Source: Peribacillus simplex (GTDB lineage: Bacteria > Bacillota > Bacilli > Bacillales > DSM-1321). From it: a DNA stretch of 64,000 bases. Positions 55,046-63,677 of this stretch are shown here, piece by piece. The notes beneath the pieces are model-generated. The model saw nothing but the letters and a program-made list of their open reading frames with translations, made no database searches and had not been told where the DNA came from. The translations under genes were made by a program, and so were the position numbers. The stretch is from assembly GCF_001542915.1 (NCBI RefSeq), contig NZ_LNNH01000043.1:18195-82194 (forward strand), read 5' to 3'. Numbering within the stretch: position 1 is the first letter of the stretch; each line of letters opens with the position of its first letter.

Positions 55046-55250
55046 TTATCAACATTTTGTCCACATAAAAAAAGCCCCAAAACTTTATTCAGGGTTTTTT
55101 CGGGCTTTTTTATTTTATCCACAACTTATGCACAAATCTGATCATTCTAATCTCAGTTCCTTAGCGGAACAAAAGCATTTTCACCAGAGTTATCCACAAA
55201 ACCATTTTTGTTTTTCCACTTATCAACAAACAACAAACAACTTATCAACA
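55046..55250 (+). other. DnaA-box cluster (seven co-oriented sites)
   Basis: Seven DnaA-box-like 9-mers, all on the plus strand: TTATCAACA (55046, 55220, 55242), TTGTCCACA (55057), TTATCCACA (55115, 55190) and TTATGCACA (55126). Three are perfect TTATNCACA; the others differ at one position. There is no dnaA, dnaN or AT-rich unwinding region here, so it resembles the DnaA-box clusters outside oriC that regulate replication initiation in B. subtilis. It lies against the 3' end of hflX, and a terminator is interleaved. Confidence 0.75.
55067..55112. terminator. Bidirectional terminator in the DnaA-box cluster
   Basis: AAAAAAAGCCC and GGGCTTTTTT form the outer stem, with AAAA/TTTT pairing inside and U tracts for both strands. 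On the minus strand it would end hflX transcripts about 145 bp after the stop. Confidence 0.75.
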
Positions 55251-55256
55251 GCCCCT

Positions 55257-56513
55257 TCATTCGGACTTAATGATGTAACGAATATATTTCTCATAATCCG
55301 CTTTCTTGCACTCAAGCTTAATTCGATATCCGCTCTCCTCATATTCGGTATCCGTTATATGACCATTTTCATTGAAGAAAGATACGAGCTGCCCTTGATC
55401 AAAGGGAATCAACATCTCACAGCGAATATAGTCCGTAAAAATTTGCTCGCGAATTTGTTCAATCAATTCCTCGAGACCTGCTTTCGTTTTCGCTGACATA
55501 TAAACAGAATTGCGATTCACCCGGGGAATCTCCAAATCGGTAAGATCAGCTTTATTATAGGCGAAAATCGTCGGTATCCCTTTAATGCCAATCTCATTTA
55601 ATGTCTGTTCCGTAATATCCATTTGTTGCTCATGATCCGGATTGGAAAAATCGACAACATGAATCAATAGGTCCGCTTCCACCACCTCTTCCAATGTTGA
55701 CCGAAATGCCCTCACAAGGTGGTGGGGCAATCTTGAAACAAAGCCCACGGTATCGGTCAGCAGGAATTCCTTCTTATCCGGTAACGGAATGTTTCGCACC
55801 GATGTCTCAAGCGTAGCGAACAGCATATCTTTTTCCAAAACCTGCTTCTCCGCATTCGGATGGAACATTTCGATTAAAGCATTCATGATTGAAGACTTCC
55901 CTGCATTCGTATATCCGACCAATGAAACGACAGGGATGGCATTCTTTTTGCGCTGCTTCCTCTGCGTTTGCCGGTGTGCCACAAGGAGTTCGAGTTCTTT
56001 ATTCAAAACGCTAATATTTTCCTCGATTCTCCTGCGGTCAAGCTCTAATTGCTTTTCCCCGGCTCCTTTGTTTGTGCCCACCCCGCCGCTCTGACGTCCC
56101 AATGACTCCCTTAAGCCAACGAGACGCGGGAGCATATACTGAAGCTTCGCCACCTCTACCTGGAGCTGAGCTTCCTTCGTTTTCGCCCGATGCGCAAAGA
56201 TGTCCAGAATTAAAATCGTCCGATCGATCACCTTGCAATCCATATCCCTTTCCAAATTCCGCAGTTGCGAAGGAGACAGCTGATCATTAAAGATCACGAC
56301 GTTCGCTTCTTTATATTCAACGAGCCTCTTCACTTCCTCGATCTTACCCGTCCCGATGAAATGCGATGAATTCACCCGATGCAAATTTTGGGTGATGGTC
56401 CCGACAACTTCCACATCACAAGCCTCCGTCAGGTTGGCCAGTTCCTCCATTGAATACTCAAAATCCCCCTGGCCATTGAGATTGACGCCAACAAGGATTG
56501 CCCTCTGTTCCAT
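55257..56513 (-). CDS. hflX: Ribosome-associated GTPase HflX
   Basis: GTPase that splits or rescues stalled 70S ribosomes, 418 residues. The N-terminal HflX nucleotide-binding-like domain has HFIGTGKIEEVK. A helical linker with GRQSGGVGTNKGAGEKQLE follows. The G domain has G1 GYTNAGKSS (200-208), G3 DTVGF and G4 NKAD. A C-terminal domain of about 60 residues ends the protein. I choose the ATG at 56513 (AAGGG six bases upstream), two codons after another ATG at 56519; longer in-frame extensions are unlike the family. An extended -10 (TGCTACAAT) at 56605-56610 probably drives it. It is monocistronic. Confidence 0.94.
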   Translation of the reverse strand: MEQRAILVGVNLNGQGDFEYSMEELANLTEACDVEVVGTITQNLHRVNSSHFIGTGKIEEVKRLVEYKEANVVIFNDQLSPSQLRNLERDMDCKVIDRTILILDIFAHRAKTKEAQLQVEVAKLQYMLPRLVGLRESLGRQSGGVGTNKGAGEKQLELDRRRIEENISVLNKELELLVAHRQTQRKQRKKNAIPVVSLVGYTNAGKSSIMNALIEMFHPNAEKQVLEKDMLFATLETSVRNIPLPDKKEFLLTDTVGFVSRLPHHLVRAFRSTLEEVVEADLLIHVVDFSNPDHEQQMDITEQTLNEIGIKGIPTIFAYNKADLTDLEIPRVNRNSVYMSAKTKAGLEELIEQIREQIFTDYIRCEMLIPFDQGQLVSFFNENGHITDTEYEESGYRIKLECKKADYEKYIRYIIKSE

Positions 56514-56604
56514 TTCCATCCCTTCAAATCCCTTCTGTGCATGCCTATTCCTTGAACCATTGCACCTTAAGGAACATATGCATGCCTCACTAAATGTCTG
56601 CCAC

Positions 56605-56613
56605 ATTGTAGCA
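56605..56613 (-). promoter_or_regulatory. Extended -10 promoter element of hflX
   Basis: TGCTACAAT on the minus strand fits TGnTATAAT with one change. No strong -35. It would give a leader of about 85 nt before the hflX ATG. Confidence 0.45.
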
Positions 56614-56706
56614 CATTAACCATTCCAATGCCTGCTGCTTCCTTATTAGAATCCCTTATGCCCGAAAGGACATTCAGCCAAAAAAAGGACAGGCTCCCGA
56701 CCATTT

Positions 56707-56788
56707 GGATGTTAATCCTTGAATTTGGAGCGTTCACTCGCGAATTCGGATCATGACCTTGAAATCGTGCGTTTTTACTCGCGAATTT
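56707..56788. repeat. Degenerate ~20-bp tandem repeat (four units)
   Basis: Plus-strand units of 20, 21, 19 and 22 bp end in GAATTT, GAATTC, GAAATC and GAATTT. Two unit types alternate: one with ACTCGCGAATT (units 2 and 4) and one with CCTTGAAwT (units 1 and 3). The array lies between hflX and the terminator of the ECF-sigma operon. Like the array at 29.8 kb, it is intergenic, close to a terminator and has a period near 20-21 bp, although the sequences differ. Confidence 0.7.
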
Positions 56789-56810
56789 CATCCTCTTCAG
56801 GATCGTAAAA

Positions 56811-56855
56811 AACAAACAGGCTTCGGGAAGGAAACCGTTCCGAAGCCTGTTTGGC
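56811..56855 (-). terminator. Terminator of the sigma/anti-sigma operon
   Basis: AAACAGGCTTCGGAA pairs with TTCCCGAAGCCTGTTT around a short loop. On the minus strand it continues into TGTTTTTTAC. It lies 40 bp past the anti-sigma stop. Confidence 0.88.
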
Positions 56856-56894
56856 TACAAACCTCGGACGGGAGCTTATATCCCTGCCCAATTG

Positions 56895-57626
56895 CTATAA
56901 TTCACTGCTCAAGATAATATCCCCTTTAGGAATTTTGCTATCATCCGAGGGCTCAAGCGTGATTGCTACGGTATCCCACTCATGCTCACCAGCTTGATCC
57001 AGGTGATACGTCACTACGCCCAGGCCATCGTCATTCGGCACGAATGTCCCGGCTCTGTAAGGCTTACCCTTCTCCAGGAGCCAAACCTGATATACCTGTG
57101 AGCCTTCTGGCGGTTCAAGATTTTCCGCTTGAATGATCATTTCCGTTTTATCATTTTTCTCTACCATCGTCGCCCTGCCATTGAAAGGAGCGCCTTCACC
57201 CGGTTTCAGGGCCACACTCGTCTGAAGCTTATCGATGGTTTCCCGTTTTTCCCCTGCATTGTTATCCGCTTCATCCTTAGAAAGCAAGGTATAGGCATTT
57301 CCAAGCAATGAAGCGAATAAGACGGCCGCCAACAATGGCTTCATCCATCCATTTCCTCTTCTTTTTTCAGCCGTTTGCTGTAATGCAGGCTGTTGCTCTT
57401 CTTTCTCCGTTTCAAACACATTTCCCAAAATCCGCTGTTTCATTTCACTTGGCGGATCAACCGGTTCAGCTATAAATGCCAAGTCCTTCGTTAGCATCGT
57501 TAGTTCATCTAATTCCTCACGGCAATTCTGGCATTGCGCAAGATGGTTTTCAAACTTCCTCCGAGGGACTTCATCCAATTGTCCATTGAAGTAATCTAAC
57601 AGCCATTCACATGGATTATTATTCAT
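56895..57626 (-). CDS. Anti-sigma factor, RskA-type with zinc-finger N terminus
   Basis: A 243-residue single-pass membrane anti-sigma factor. The N terminus has a zf-HC2-type ZAS motif (HLAQCQNCREEL) that binds and holds the sigma factor. A membrane helix at about 104-122 (PLLAAVLFASLLGNAY) follows. The external C-terminal domain (about 140-243) is RskA-like, with EPPEGSQVYQVWLLEKGKP and a repeat of aliphatic beta-strands. The ATG at 57626 overlaps the sigma gene by 8 bp with GGGGGAG upstream. Release of the sigma factor by regulated proteolysis is known for such proteins; the signal here is unknown. Confidence 0.9.
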   Translation of the reverse strand: MNNNPCEWLLDYFNGQLDEVPRRKFENHLAQCQNCREELDELTMLTKDLAFIAEPVDPPSEMKQRILGNVFETEKEEQQPALQQTAEKRRGNGWMKPLLAAVLFASLLGNAYTLLSKDEADNNAGEKRETIDKLQTSVALKPGEGAPFNGRATMVEKNDKTEMIIQAENLEPPEGSQVYQVWLLEKGKPYRAGTFVPNDDGLGVVTYHLDQAGEHEWDTVAITLEPSDDSKIPKGDIILSSEL

Positions 57627-58182
57627 CAAGCTCTCCCCCTTTGCTTAACTTTTGCGGGATAATCTTTCGTAAGTGCTTAAGCGCCAATCTGACTCTCCCT
57701 TTAACGGTCCCGAGCGGAATTTCAAACTCCGAGGCTATGCTTTGCTGTGACAGGCCTTTAAAATAAAATAGGTGAATCATTTTTCGTTGTTCCTCACTTA
57801 ATTCCGAAACGGCCTGCCTCAGCATGGCGCCTTCTTCCTTCCACTCGATGAGATTTTCTACGCTGGGATTCTCACTCGGAATCTGTTCATATTCAAAGTC
57901 GGAGGGTATATCTCTTCTTTTCCTTAACAGATCTATACTTGCATTTCGGGTCATCGTCATGATCCAGCTGGAGAACTTCCCTTTGGATGCATGATACGTA
58001 CCCTTTTTCGTCCAAATTTTTATAAACACTTCCTGTACCGCTTCCTCGGCCAATTCCTTCTGCCCAGTAACTTTATAGGACAGGGAGTATAGGATCTTTT
58101 CGTAGCGATCATATATTTTTTCGAGGGCCTGCTTATCCCCCAGATGAACTTTCTCGTATAGCTCTACATCTATATCGTTCAT
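57619..58182 (-). CDS. ECF-type RNA polymerase sigma factor
   Basis: A 187-residue sigma-70 family protein of the ECF class. Region 2 (about 15-85) includes IYDRYEKILYSLSYKVTG and EEAVQEVFIKIWTK. Region 4 (about 125-178) includes LSEEQRKMIHLFYFKGLSQQ and the recognition helix IPLGTVKGRVRLALKHLRK. The ATG at 58182 follows GGAAGGGG; an in-frame start at 58236 is disfavoured because it spans the likely -10. It is cotranscribed and overlaps with its anti-sigma factor. Its regulon is not predictable from the window. Confidence 0.94.
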   Translation of the reverse strand: MNDIDVELYEKVHLGDKQALEKIYDRYEKILYSLSYKVTGQKELAEEAVQEVFIKIWTKKGTYHASKGKFSSWIMTMTRNASIDLLRKRRDIPSDFEYEQIPSENPSVENLIEWKEEGAMLRQAVSELSEEQRKMIHLFYFKGLSQQSIASEFEIPLGTVKGRVRLALKHLRKIIPQKLSKGGELDE

Positions 58183-58210
58183 TGAAGTCCCCTTCCTACC
58201 ATAATTACTT

Positions 58211-58241
58211 ATTATAGCAATATTTGGATCATCCATAACAA
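58211..58241 (-). promoter_or_regulatory. Promoter of the ECF sigma operon
   Basis: On the minus strand, an extended perfect -10 TGCTATAAT (TATAAT at 58211-58216) and -35 TTGTTA (58236-58241) with a 19-bp spacer. The start would be near 58203, about 20 nt before the start codon. It resembles a sigma-A promoter rather than an ECF autoregulated one. Confidence 0.5.
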
Positions 58242-58380
58242 TTTCTATGCTCTAATCTATGTACGTTTTGAAAAGGGAAATGGATGCATCATTTTAAAGT
58301 TTCACATGAAACAATCGGAAAGATCGAATAAAAAAACTCCCCGCACCTAAAATAAGCAACGGGGAACATATTTTAAACTA

Positions 58381-60504
58381 CTATTCTTTTATTCTTAATA
58401 ATCTAAGACTGTTCAACGTTACTAATAAGGTCGCACCCATATCGGCAAAAACCGCCATCCATAAGGTTAACCAGCCGGGAGCGATCAATAATAAGGCCAC
58501 GATTTTGATCACCAAGGAAAACGTGATGTTCTGCTTAATGATTTTCAATGTTTTGCGGCTTAAGCGGATCGTATATGGAAGTCTCGATAAATCATCACCC
58601 ATCAAGGCAATATCGGCTGTTTCAAGCGCAGTATCAGTGCCCGCGCCTCCCATCGCAATCCCCACAGTCGAAGCTGCCAATGCCGGAGCATCGTTGACAC
58701 CATCGCCCACCATGGCCACTCGCCCATATTTTTGCTTCCATTGCTTGATGATCGTCAATTTACTCTCGGGCAATAGCTCCGCCTCAATTTCATCCACGCC
58801 CGCCGCCGCTCCAATCGCCTTTGCCGTACCGCTATTGTCGCCCGTCAGCATGATCGTTTTTTCGATACCGAGTGCATGCAGTTTGCGAATCGCTTCTTTG
58901 CTGCTTTCCCTTATTTCATCAGCAACTGCAATAAGCGCCAGGAGCTTCATTTGATCGCCAAGCAACATCACCGTTTTCCCTTCATTTTGCAAGCCGCTGA
59001 TTTGCTCCAGCACATCATCAGGAAAAACTAATCCTGCCACTTCTTCAAAGAGATGGGGTTTGCCAATGTAATAGGTTTCTTGATTGATGTTTCCTTTTAT
59101 CCCTTTGCCAGTGATGGCAGTGAAATCCTCTACCACTAAAGAGCGATACTCCGCACTTTGTTCATCCGCCTTTTGAAGCACTGCCGTGGCAAGGGGATGC
59201 TGTGTCCTGCTTTCCAAAGCAGCGGCAATGGCCAGCACAGCCTCTGGACTGAATCCTTCAGCCAACAGTTTGAAATCCGTTACAACAGGAATGCCCTTTG
59301 TTAACGTACCCGTCTTATCAAACGCAATCGCCTTTATGGCTCCCGCTTCTTCCAGATGGATTCCGCCCTTGATCAATACTCCATTTTTCGCTGCATTTCC
59401 AATAGCTGTGACTATGGCAATCGGGGTGGAAATGACCAAGGCACACGGGCAGCCGACAACCAGTACAGCCAATCCCCTGTAAATCCACTCGGCCCAATCC
59501 CCGTTCACAGCAAGCGGCGGCAAGACCGCAATCGCCAAGGCAATGAGCATGATTGCCGGTGTATAGTATTTAGCGAATTTATCCACGAAGGCCTGGGAGG
59601 GCGCTTTTTCAGCCTGCGCTTCTTCAACTAGATGGATGATTTTTGCGATCGTCGTATCCTCGACGCGCTTCGTGACCTCCACTTCCAGCAGCCCCTCGCC
59701 ATTTAAGGTTCCTGCAAAAACCTCGCCATCAACCGTTTTATAAACCGGCTCCGATTCCCCTGTAATGGCTGCTTGATTAAGTGTCGAGGCCCCCTTCAAG
59801 ATCCTGCCGTCCATAGCAAGCTTCTGACCTGGTTTCACGATCATCGTGTCGCCGACCTCGATCTCATCGACTGCGATCATCATTTCGTGATTGCCTCTAA
59901 GGATCAAGGCTTCTTTAGGTGCGATATTCATCAAGGATTCAATGGAATTCCGGGCTTTATCCATCGAATATTTCTCCAATGCTTCACTGATGGCAAACAA
60001 GATGACGACAGTCGCCCCTTCGCCCCATTCACCGAGCACCGCCGCACCGATGATGGCAACTGTCATCAAGGTGTGCATATCGAAGCGAAGTTTAAAGAGA
60101 TTCTTCAAGCCATTGAGAAATAACGAATACCCCCCCATTATGATGGCCGCCGCATACCCAATTACCGGAAAGATGCTTCCTTCCCCAAATTGGTTTTCCA
60201 ATATCCAGCTGATCAGCAACAGGATGGCCGAGAATGCCACCTTAATATTTTCTTTTTGTTTCCAAAAGGGCTCCTTAAGGGACACCTGTTCCTGCTCTCC
60301 CCGGATTCTCAGGTTATCGAAGGCTCCTGCCTTTTCTATCTCTTCAATCGTCGCAGTTCCCTGTACCGAAATCTTTGAAGCGCCAAAATTGATTTTAGCG
60401 TCCCTTACTCCTTCCAGTCCACGAACATTATTCTCAAACTTAGCCGCACAATTCGTACAGGATAGACCTTGGATGCGGTACGTTTTCGAAGCCGATTCAG
60501 CCAT
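58381..60504 (-). CDS. cadA: P1B-type Cd2+/Zn2+/Pb2+ efflux ATPase
   Basis: Pumps Cd2+, Zn2+, Pb2+ or Co2+ out of the cell, 707 residues. The N-terminal HMA domain binds metal through Cys16 and Cys19 (CTNC). Eight membrane helices are interrupted by the actuator domain (TGES, residues 248-251). The transport site is CPC at 352-354, the P-domain phosphorylation site Asp396 in DKTGTLTKG, and HP is in RTQHPLATA, with [12 protein letters not shown] in the hinge. The start at 60504 overlaps the end of cadC by 8 bp. A single HMA domain and the CPC-type helix place it in the CadA/ZntA group rather than with copper pumps. Confidence 0.95.
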   Translation of the reverse strand: MAESASKTYRIQGLSCTNCAAKFENNVRGLEGVRDAKINFGASKISVQGTATIEEIEKAGAFDNLRIRGEQEQVSLKEPFWKQKENIKVAFSAILLLISWILENQFGEGSIFPVIGYAAAIIMGGYSLFLNGLKNLFKLRFDMHTLMTVAIIGAAVLGEWGEGATVVILFAISEALEKYSMDKARNSIESLMNIAPKEALILRGNHEMMIAVDEIEVGDTMIVKPGQKLAMDGRILKGASTLNQAAITGESEPVYKTVDGEVFAGTLNGEGLLEVEVTKRVEDTTIAKIIHLVEEAQAEKAPSQAFVDKFAKYYTPAIMLIALAIAVLPPLAVNGDWAEWIYRGLAVLVVGCPCALVISTPIAIVTAIGNAAKNGVLIKGGIHLEEAGAIKAIAFDKTGTLTKGIPVVTDFKLLAEGFSPEAVLAIAAALESRTQHPLATAVLQKADEQSAEYRSLVVEDFTAITGKGIKGNINQETYYIGKPHLFEEVAGLVFPDDVLEQISGLQNEGKTVMLLGDQMKLLALIAVADEIRESSKEAIRKLHALGIEKTIMLTGDNSGTAKAIGAAAGVDEIEAELLPESKLTIIKQWKQKYGRVAMVGDGVNDAPALAASTVGIAMGGAGTDTALETADIALMGDDLSRLPYTIRLSRKTLKIIKQNITFSLVIKIVALLLIAPGWLTLWMAVFADMGATLLVTLNSLRLLRIKE

Positions 60505-60865
60505 CGGACCTCACCTCCTGCTGGTGTTCTGATGCAATGAGAATCAATTGCTTGATATGGTGATCATCCAATGAATAAAAAGCTAGCTTTCCTTCTTTTC
60601 GATATTTAACGATGGCATTCTTATAGAGGGTACGAAGATGATGAGACGTTGTCGCCATCGAGGCACCGATGATATGGGCCAGATCGCACACACATAATTC
60701 CTCGTCTTCACAGAGCGCATAGGCTATTTTCGCCCTATTATCATCACCTATCACCTTAAACAGCTTTGATATGCTGGAAATATCGACCTGGTTCATTTCT
60801 TTCTGAATGCGATTGACCTTTACTTGATCATGCAGATGGACATCACATACATCTTTTTGTTCCAT
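60497..60865 (-). CDS. cadC: ArsR-family metal-responsive repressor CadC
   Basis: Represses cadCA until Cd2+, Pb2+ or Zn2+ binds. A 122-residue winged-helix protein with [20 protein letters not shown] (metal Cys58/Cys60 type motif followed by the DNA helix) and [20 protein letters not shown]. The N-terminal [12 protein letters not shown] aligns with S. aureus CadC such that Cys7 is kept but Cys11 is replaced by Leu, flanked by His10 and His12. Adjacent ATG codons at 60868 and 60865 both follow GAAGGGTG; I take the second because it matches the family numbering. Two matching operators lie upstream. Confidence 0.93.
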   Translation of the reverse strand: MEQKDVCDVHLHDQVKVNRIQKEMNQVDISSISKLFKVIGDDNRAKIAYALCEDEELCVCDLAHIIGASMATTSHHLRTLYKNAIVKYRKEGKLAFYSLDDHHIKQLILIASEHQQEVRSDG

Positions 60866-60883
60866 CATCTTCCCACACCCTTC

Positions 60884-60947
60884 ATTCAAATCTTCATTTG
60901 ATTAAAATATACCATAATTTGTTGAATATTCAAACCTATATTTGAAT
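60884..60947 (-). promoter_or_regulatory. cadCA promoter with two CadC-type operators
   Basis: O1 ATTCAAA-N6-TTTGAAT (60928-60947) and O2 ATTCAAA-N6-TTTGATT (60884-60903) have the same 7-6-7 geometry and lie 44 bp apart. The minus-strand -35 TTGAAT (60928-60933) lies within O1, and -10 TATATT (60906-60911) follows at 16 bp. O2 covers the expected start. Such AT-rich ATTCAAA/TTTGAAT repeats are typical ArsR/CadC operators. Confidence 0.82.
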
Positions 60948-61170
60948 GACGACTTCCCCCTCATCGTGAAAGCGGCCTATATGTCTTTATATGTACCCTA
61001 TCGGTTTTTGTTTCATTTCCAGCGTGGCTACCCGCACAAAAAAAGGAAGGAGCCTATTTTTGGGGGGCTTTGCTTCATGCTTTAAATTAGGGTCAGGGGG
61101 AACTTATTATTTCCCTATACCTTCCTCGAAACGTACATTATATTTAATTTACTAATTTCTTGGAGAACTA

Positions 61171-61251
61171 TGATATACTTAGTCAAACCTTTTTAAGCGA
61201 TTTACTTTACTTGTACCGCTTTCCCCGCTCAATGCTGAGCGGGGTTTTTTT
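61171..61251 (+). ncRNA. Possible orphan small RNA (about 65-70 nt)
   Basis: An extended -10 TGATATACT (61171-61179) would start a transcript near 61186 that ends at a strong terminator (61223-61251). The interval has no open frame with a ribosome site. The -35 is poor. No known RNA family is recognised. The remainder of the 457-bp cadC-cspC spacer (60948-61170) shows nothing clear. Confidence 0.4.
61223..61251 (+). terminator. Orphan plus-strand terminator
   Basis: CCCCGCTCA / TGAGCGGGG, a perfect 9-bp stem with a 4-nt loop, then seven T. No protein gene precedes it on the plus strand. Confidence 0.88.
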
Positions 61252-61273
61252 GTCATCGGATTTATCCACAAAA

Positions 61274-61317
61274 TAAAAAAGGCAGACCCCGCAAACGGGA
61301 TCTGCCTTTTTTTGTTT
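61274..61317. terminator. Bidirectional terminator downstream of cspC
   Basis: GGCAGA/TCTGCC and CCCG/CGGG form the stem around CAAA, with A6 on the left and T7 on the right. It lies 6 bp from the cspC stop on the minus strand. Confidence 0.9.
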
Positions 61318-61322
61318 TGAAA

Positions 61323-61523
61323 TTATGCTTTTTGAACGTTAGAAGCTTGTGGTCCACGTTGACCTTGTTCTACTTCAAAAGTAACTTCTTGACCTTCGTC
61401 TAAAGATTTGAAACCTTCGCTTTGGATAGCTGAGAAATGTACGAATACGTCGTCTCCGTTTTCGCGTTCGATGAATCCAAAACCTTTTTCTGCGTTAAAC
61501 CATTTCACTTTACCTTGTTCCAT
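61323..61523 (-). CDS. cspC: Cold shock protein, CspC-like
   Basis: A 66-residue RNA chaperone with the cold-shock OB fold. RNP1 GFGFIE and RNP2 VFVHFS are intact. The sequence from [20 protein letters not shown] onwards closely matches B. subtilis CspC. TAGGAGG precedes the ATG, eight bases away. A promoter at 61643-61671 gives a leader of about 113 nt, the length typical of cold-inducible csp mRNAs. A 12-bp palindrome sits just upstream of the ribosome site and may fold over it. Confidence 0.96.
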   Translation of the reverse strand: MEQGKVKWFNAEKGFGFIERENGDDVFVHFSAIQSEGFKSLDEGQEVTFEVEQGQRGPQASNVQKA

Positions 61524-61538
61524 TGTTGTTGCCTCCTA

Positions 61539-61550
61539 GTGCATATGCAC
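61539..61550 (-). promoter_or_regulatory. Palindrome next to the cspC ribosome site
   Basis: GTGCATATGCAC is perfectly self-complementary and ends immediately before TAGGAGG. In RNA it could form a small hairpin or a dimer contact and affect access to the ribosome site. Leader structures that switch with temperature are known for csp mRNAs. Confidence 0.5.
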
Positions 61551-61642
61551 ATTGTTATTACTATCCTTGCTCTAAGTCATCATCGAAAACGAAAAGTAGT
61601 ACTTTTAGTATCCTTAGTACCGAACAAAAATAATTAAGACTA

Positions 61643-61671
61643 AGCATAACATTAAATGGCAGCGATTGCAA
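61643..61671 (-). promoter_or_regulatory. cspC promoter
   Basis: Minus-strand -35 TTGCAA (61666-61671), 17-bp spacer and -10 TATGCT (61643-61648) with the extended TGT. The start would be near 61636, giving a leader of about 113 nt. Confidence 0.65.
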
Positions 61672-61892
61672 ATGGTTTGCCCAAACTTTATTCAAGCAAT
61701 TTTTAATACTCTTTGAATTCACTGACAAGCTAAACCCATTCACATCAGTATAAAAAGTGCAAACACATTTAGTTTACGCCCAAAACTCTCCCGACAGCAG
61801 TGAAATGGCGCCTTATCTTGGAAAGCTAAGCACCTGCATTGGAATGCCATCTTCATGTTCAGGCCAAGTTGAATGCAACGTTCAGCTATCAG

Positions 61893-61933
61893 AAAAAAAC
61901 TGCAGACGAACTCGAGCGGAGTTTGTCTGCAGT
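61893..61933 (-). terminator. Terminator of the chemotaxis-protein gene
   Basis: ACTGCAGAC and GTCTGCAGT plus AACTC/GAGTT form a long stem with one bulge per arm. On the minus strand it is followed by seven T. It lies about 36 bp after the MCP stop. The remaining 61690-61890 spacer shows nothing recognisable. Confidence 0.9.
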
Positions 61934-61969
61934 CCGTTCAGACATCATAGATAGCCTGGCATGGAGCGA

Positions 61970-63664
61970 TTATTTTTCGGTGGTGAATTTTTCAACCATT
62001 TCTTCCAAGATGGCCGATTTGTTTGCCAACTCTTCATTTTGTTCCTTCAGTCCATTCATGATCGTACTTTGTTGGATGGCTGCCGCTGAGATTTGTTCAG
62101 TGGTTGCGACTCCCTCTTCCGAAATCGCTGCAATCTCCTGGATCGATGCTAAACTTTCATCAGATGACTCATTGATTTTTTTCGAGTGGGTGGCCAATTG
62201 TTCCGTGCCCTTCAGCAATTTCTCTACGGAATCGAAAATCTTATTGAAAATCTCGCCATTGTTTTCCACTAAGGAAACACCCTTGACTATATCCTCAAAG
62301 CTTTCATCGTTATTTTGGATGACCTTCGCCGTTTGTTCATTGATCCGCGTAATTGATTCGGAAATGATATCAATCGATTCATCCGTTTGCACAGCCAATT
62401 TTTGCACTTCCTGGGCGACTACCGCAAAGCCTCTGCCGGCATCCCCCGCCCGTGCCGCTTCAATGGAAGCATTCAAGGATAGCAGGTTCGTTTGGGAAGC
62501 AATGACCCTGATTAAACCGATCACTTCATTTATCTTCACTACATCCTCTTCAAGGCTCACCAAATTGGCTTTATTCGCTTGGCCGTTTTCCATGATTTTA
62601 CCCATCTGGCTCGTTACATCCTGCACTTGTTCACTTCCTTGCTCAGCAAGTGTGTTCGCATGCATCGTAAATTCATTCATCTTATTCGTTTGCTCATTCA
62701 TTAAGCGGATGGTCTCCGTTAAGTCACTGATCATATTGGAAATCCGATCAATATGATGGGCACGTTCTTCTGAAGCCTTCGCTTCTTCCGTTGTCCCCGT
62801 GACGATCTGGCTATAGGACTCCACCATCTCCTCAAAGGATTGATGGATGGAAACGGTGGTTCGATTCATCGTATGCGCGTGTTCACGCACATTATCGATG
62901 ATATGGGATAAACTTAATCTCATATCCTCAAAGCCATTGGACAGATCTCCAATCTCATCTTGCCTGCCAACCGGAATCGATTTACTTAAATCCCCTGCCG
63001 CCATTTCATTCGTGTAGCCAACAAGTTCATTGACGGGACCCGAGATCTTCCTCCCGATGACAATGGCACACAGTACGCCTAATATAATGGCACTCGCAAG
63101 AAATAAAATATTATAGAATATCATTCTGCTTTTCAATTCATCAATGAACTTCGCATCCATATCAATCCCTACAATGGCGTCCGTGCCATTGATTGGCGTA
63201 AAGTATGATTTGTGCGTTCCCCATTTATCTTTATATATTTCACTTAATACGTCTTCTTGTCCATTTATCGATTGAGCCTGCTCCGGCGTGAAGGGCGATT
63301 GCACCATGTAATCATCGCTTCCATTCAAGGCTACGATCGTATCTGCATCGTTCTCCCGCTTCAGCACATACACATATTCAATACCCTTTTTGTCTTCAAC
63401 GAAGGCATCTAATTTCTGCCTGATATCTTCTCCCCGTTCCGCAGATTTGTTGATCAAAGTCGGGTTGAGGCTTGCTGCGAGACTACGGGCATTTTCAGAA
63501 AGACGCTCATCGAATTGCGGAAGGACATTCTCATTGATCATTTTATTCGTAATATAGGAAAAGCAAAGTCCCATGGCTCCTGCAAAAAGCACGAATGGAA
63601 TGATATAAAATAAGAATAGTTTTGCCATTAGTGAATTTTTAGGATTCAGCTTTGAAAATCTCAT
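61970..63664 (-). CDS. Methyl-accepting chemotaxis protein
   Basis: Transmembrane chemoreceptor of 564 residues. TM1 about 13-36, an extracellular ligand domain about 37-180 (single Cache-like, with [11 protein letters not shown]), TM2 about 184-206, HAMP about 207-260 ([19 protein letters not shown]), then a cytoplasmic signalling hairpin with the tip [20 protein letters not shown] and [15 protein letters not shown]. No C-terminal pentapeptide for CheR is evident. The ATG at 63664 is preferred because TAAGGGGG is eight bases away; the ATG at 63670 is too close. It forms an operon with the unknown gene upstream. The ligand is unknown. Confidence 0.93.
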   Translation of the reverse strand: MRFSKLNPKNSLMAKLFLFYIIPFVLFAGAMGLCFSYITNKMINENVLPQFDERLSENARSLAASLNPTLINKSAERGEDIRQKLDAFVEDKKGIEYVYVLKRENDADTIVALNGSDDYMVQSPFTPEQAQSINGQEDVLSEIYKDKWGTHKSYFTPINGTDAIVGIDMDAKFIDELKSRMIFYNILFLASAIILGVLCAIVIGRKISGPVNELVGYTNEMAAGDLSKSIPVGRQDEIGDLSNGFEDMRLSLSHIIDNVREHAHTMNRTTVSIHQSFEEMVESYSQIVTGTTEEAKASEERAHHIDRISNMISDLTETIRLMNEQTNKMNEFTMHANTLAEQGSEQVQDVTSQMGKIMENGQANKANLVSLEEDVVKINEVIGLIRVIASQTNLLSLNASIEAARAGDAGRGFAVVAQEVQKLAVQTDESIDIISESITRINEQTAKVIQNNDESFEDIVKGVSLVENNGEIFNKIFDSVEKLLKGTEQLATHSKKINESSDESLASIQEIAAISEEGVATTEQISAAAIQQSTIMNGLKEQNEELANKSAILEEMVEKFTTEK

Positions 63665-63677
63665 TCTCATGACCCCC

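Noticed and set aside
55046..55250. Chromosomal origin of replication
   Set aside because: DnaA boxes are dense, but there is no dnaA, dnaN, recF or gyr gene and no typical AT-rich unwinding element beside them.
56567..56815. Minus-strand frame of 82 codons upstream of hflX
   Set aside because: It runs through the degenerate repeat and the hflX promoter, with no ribosome site or recognisable domain.
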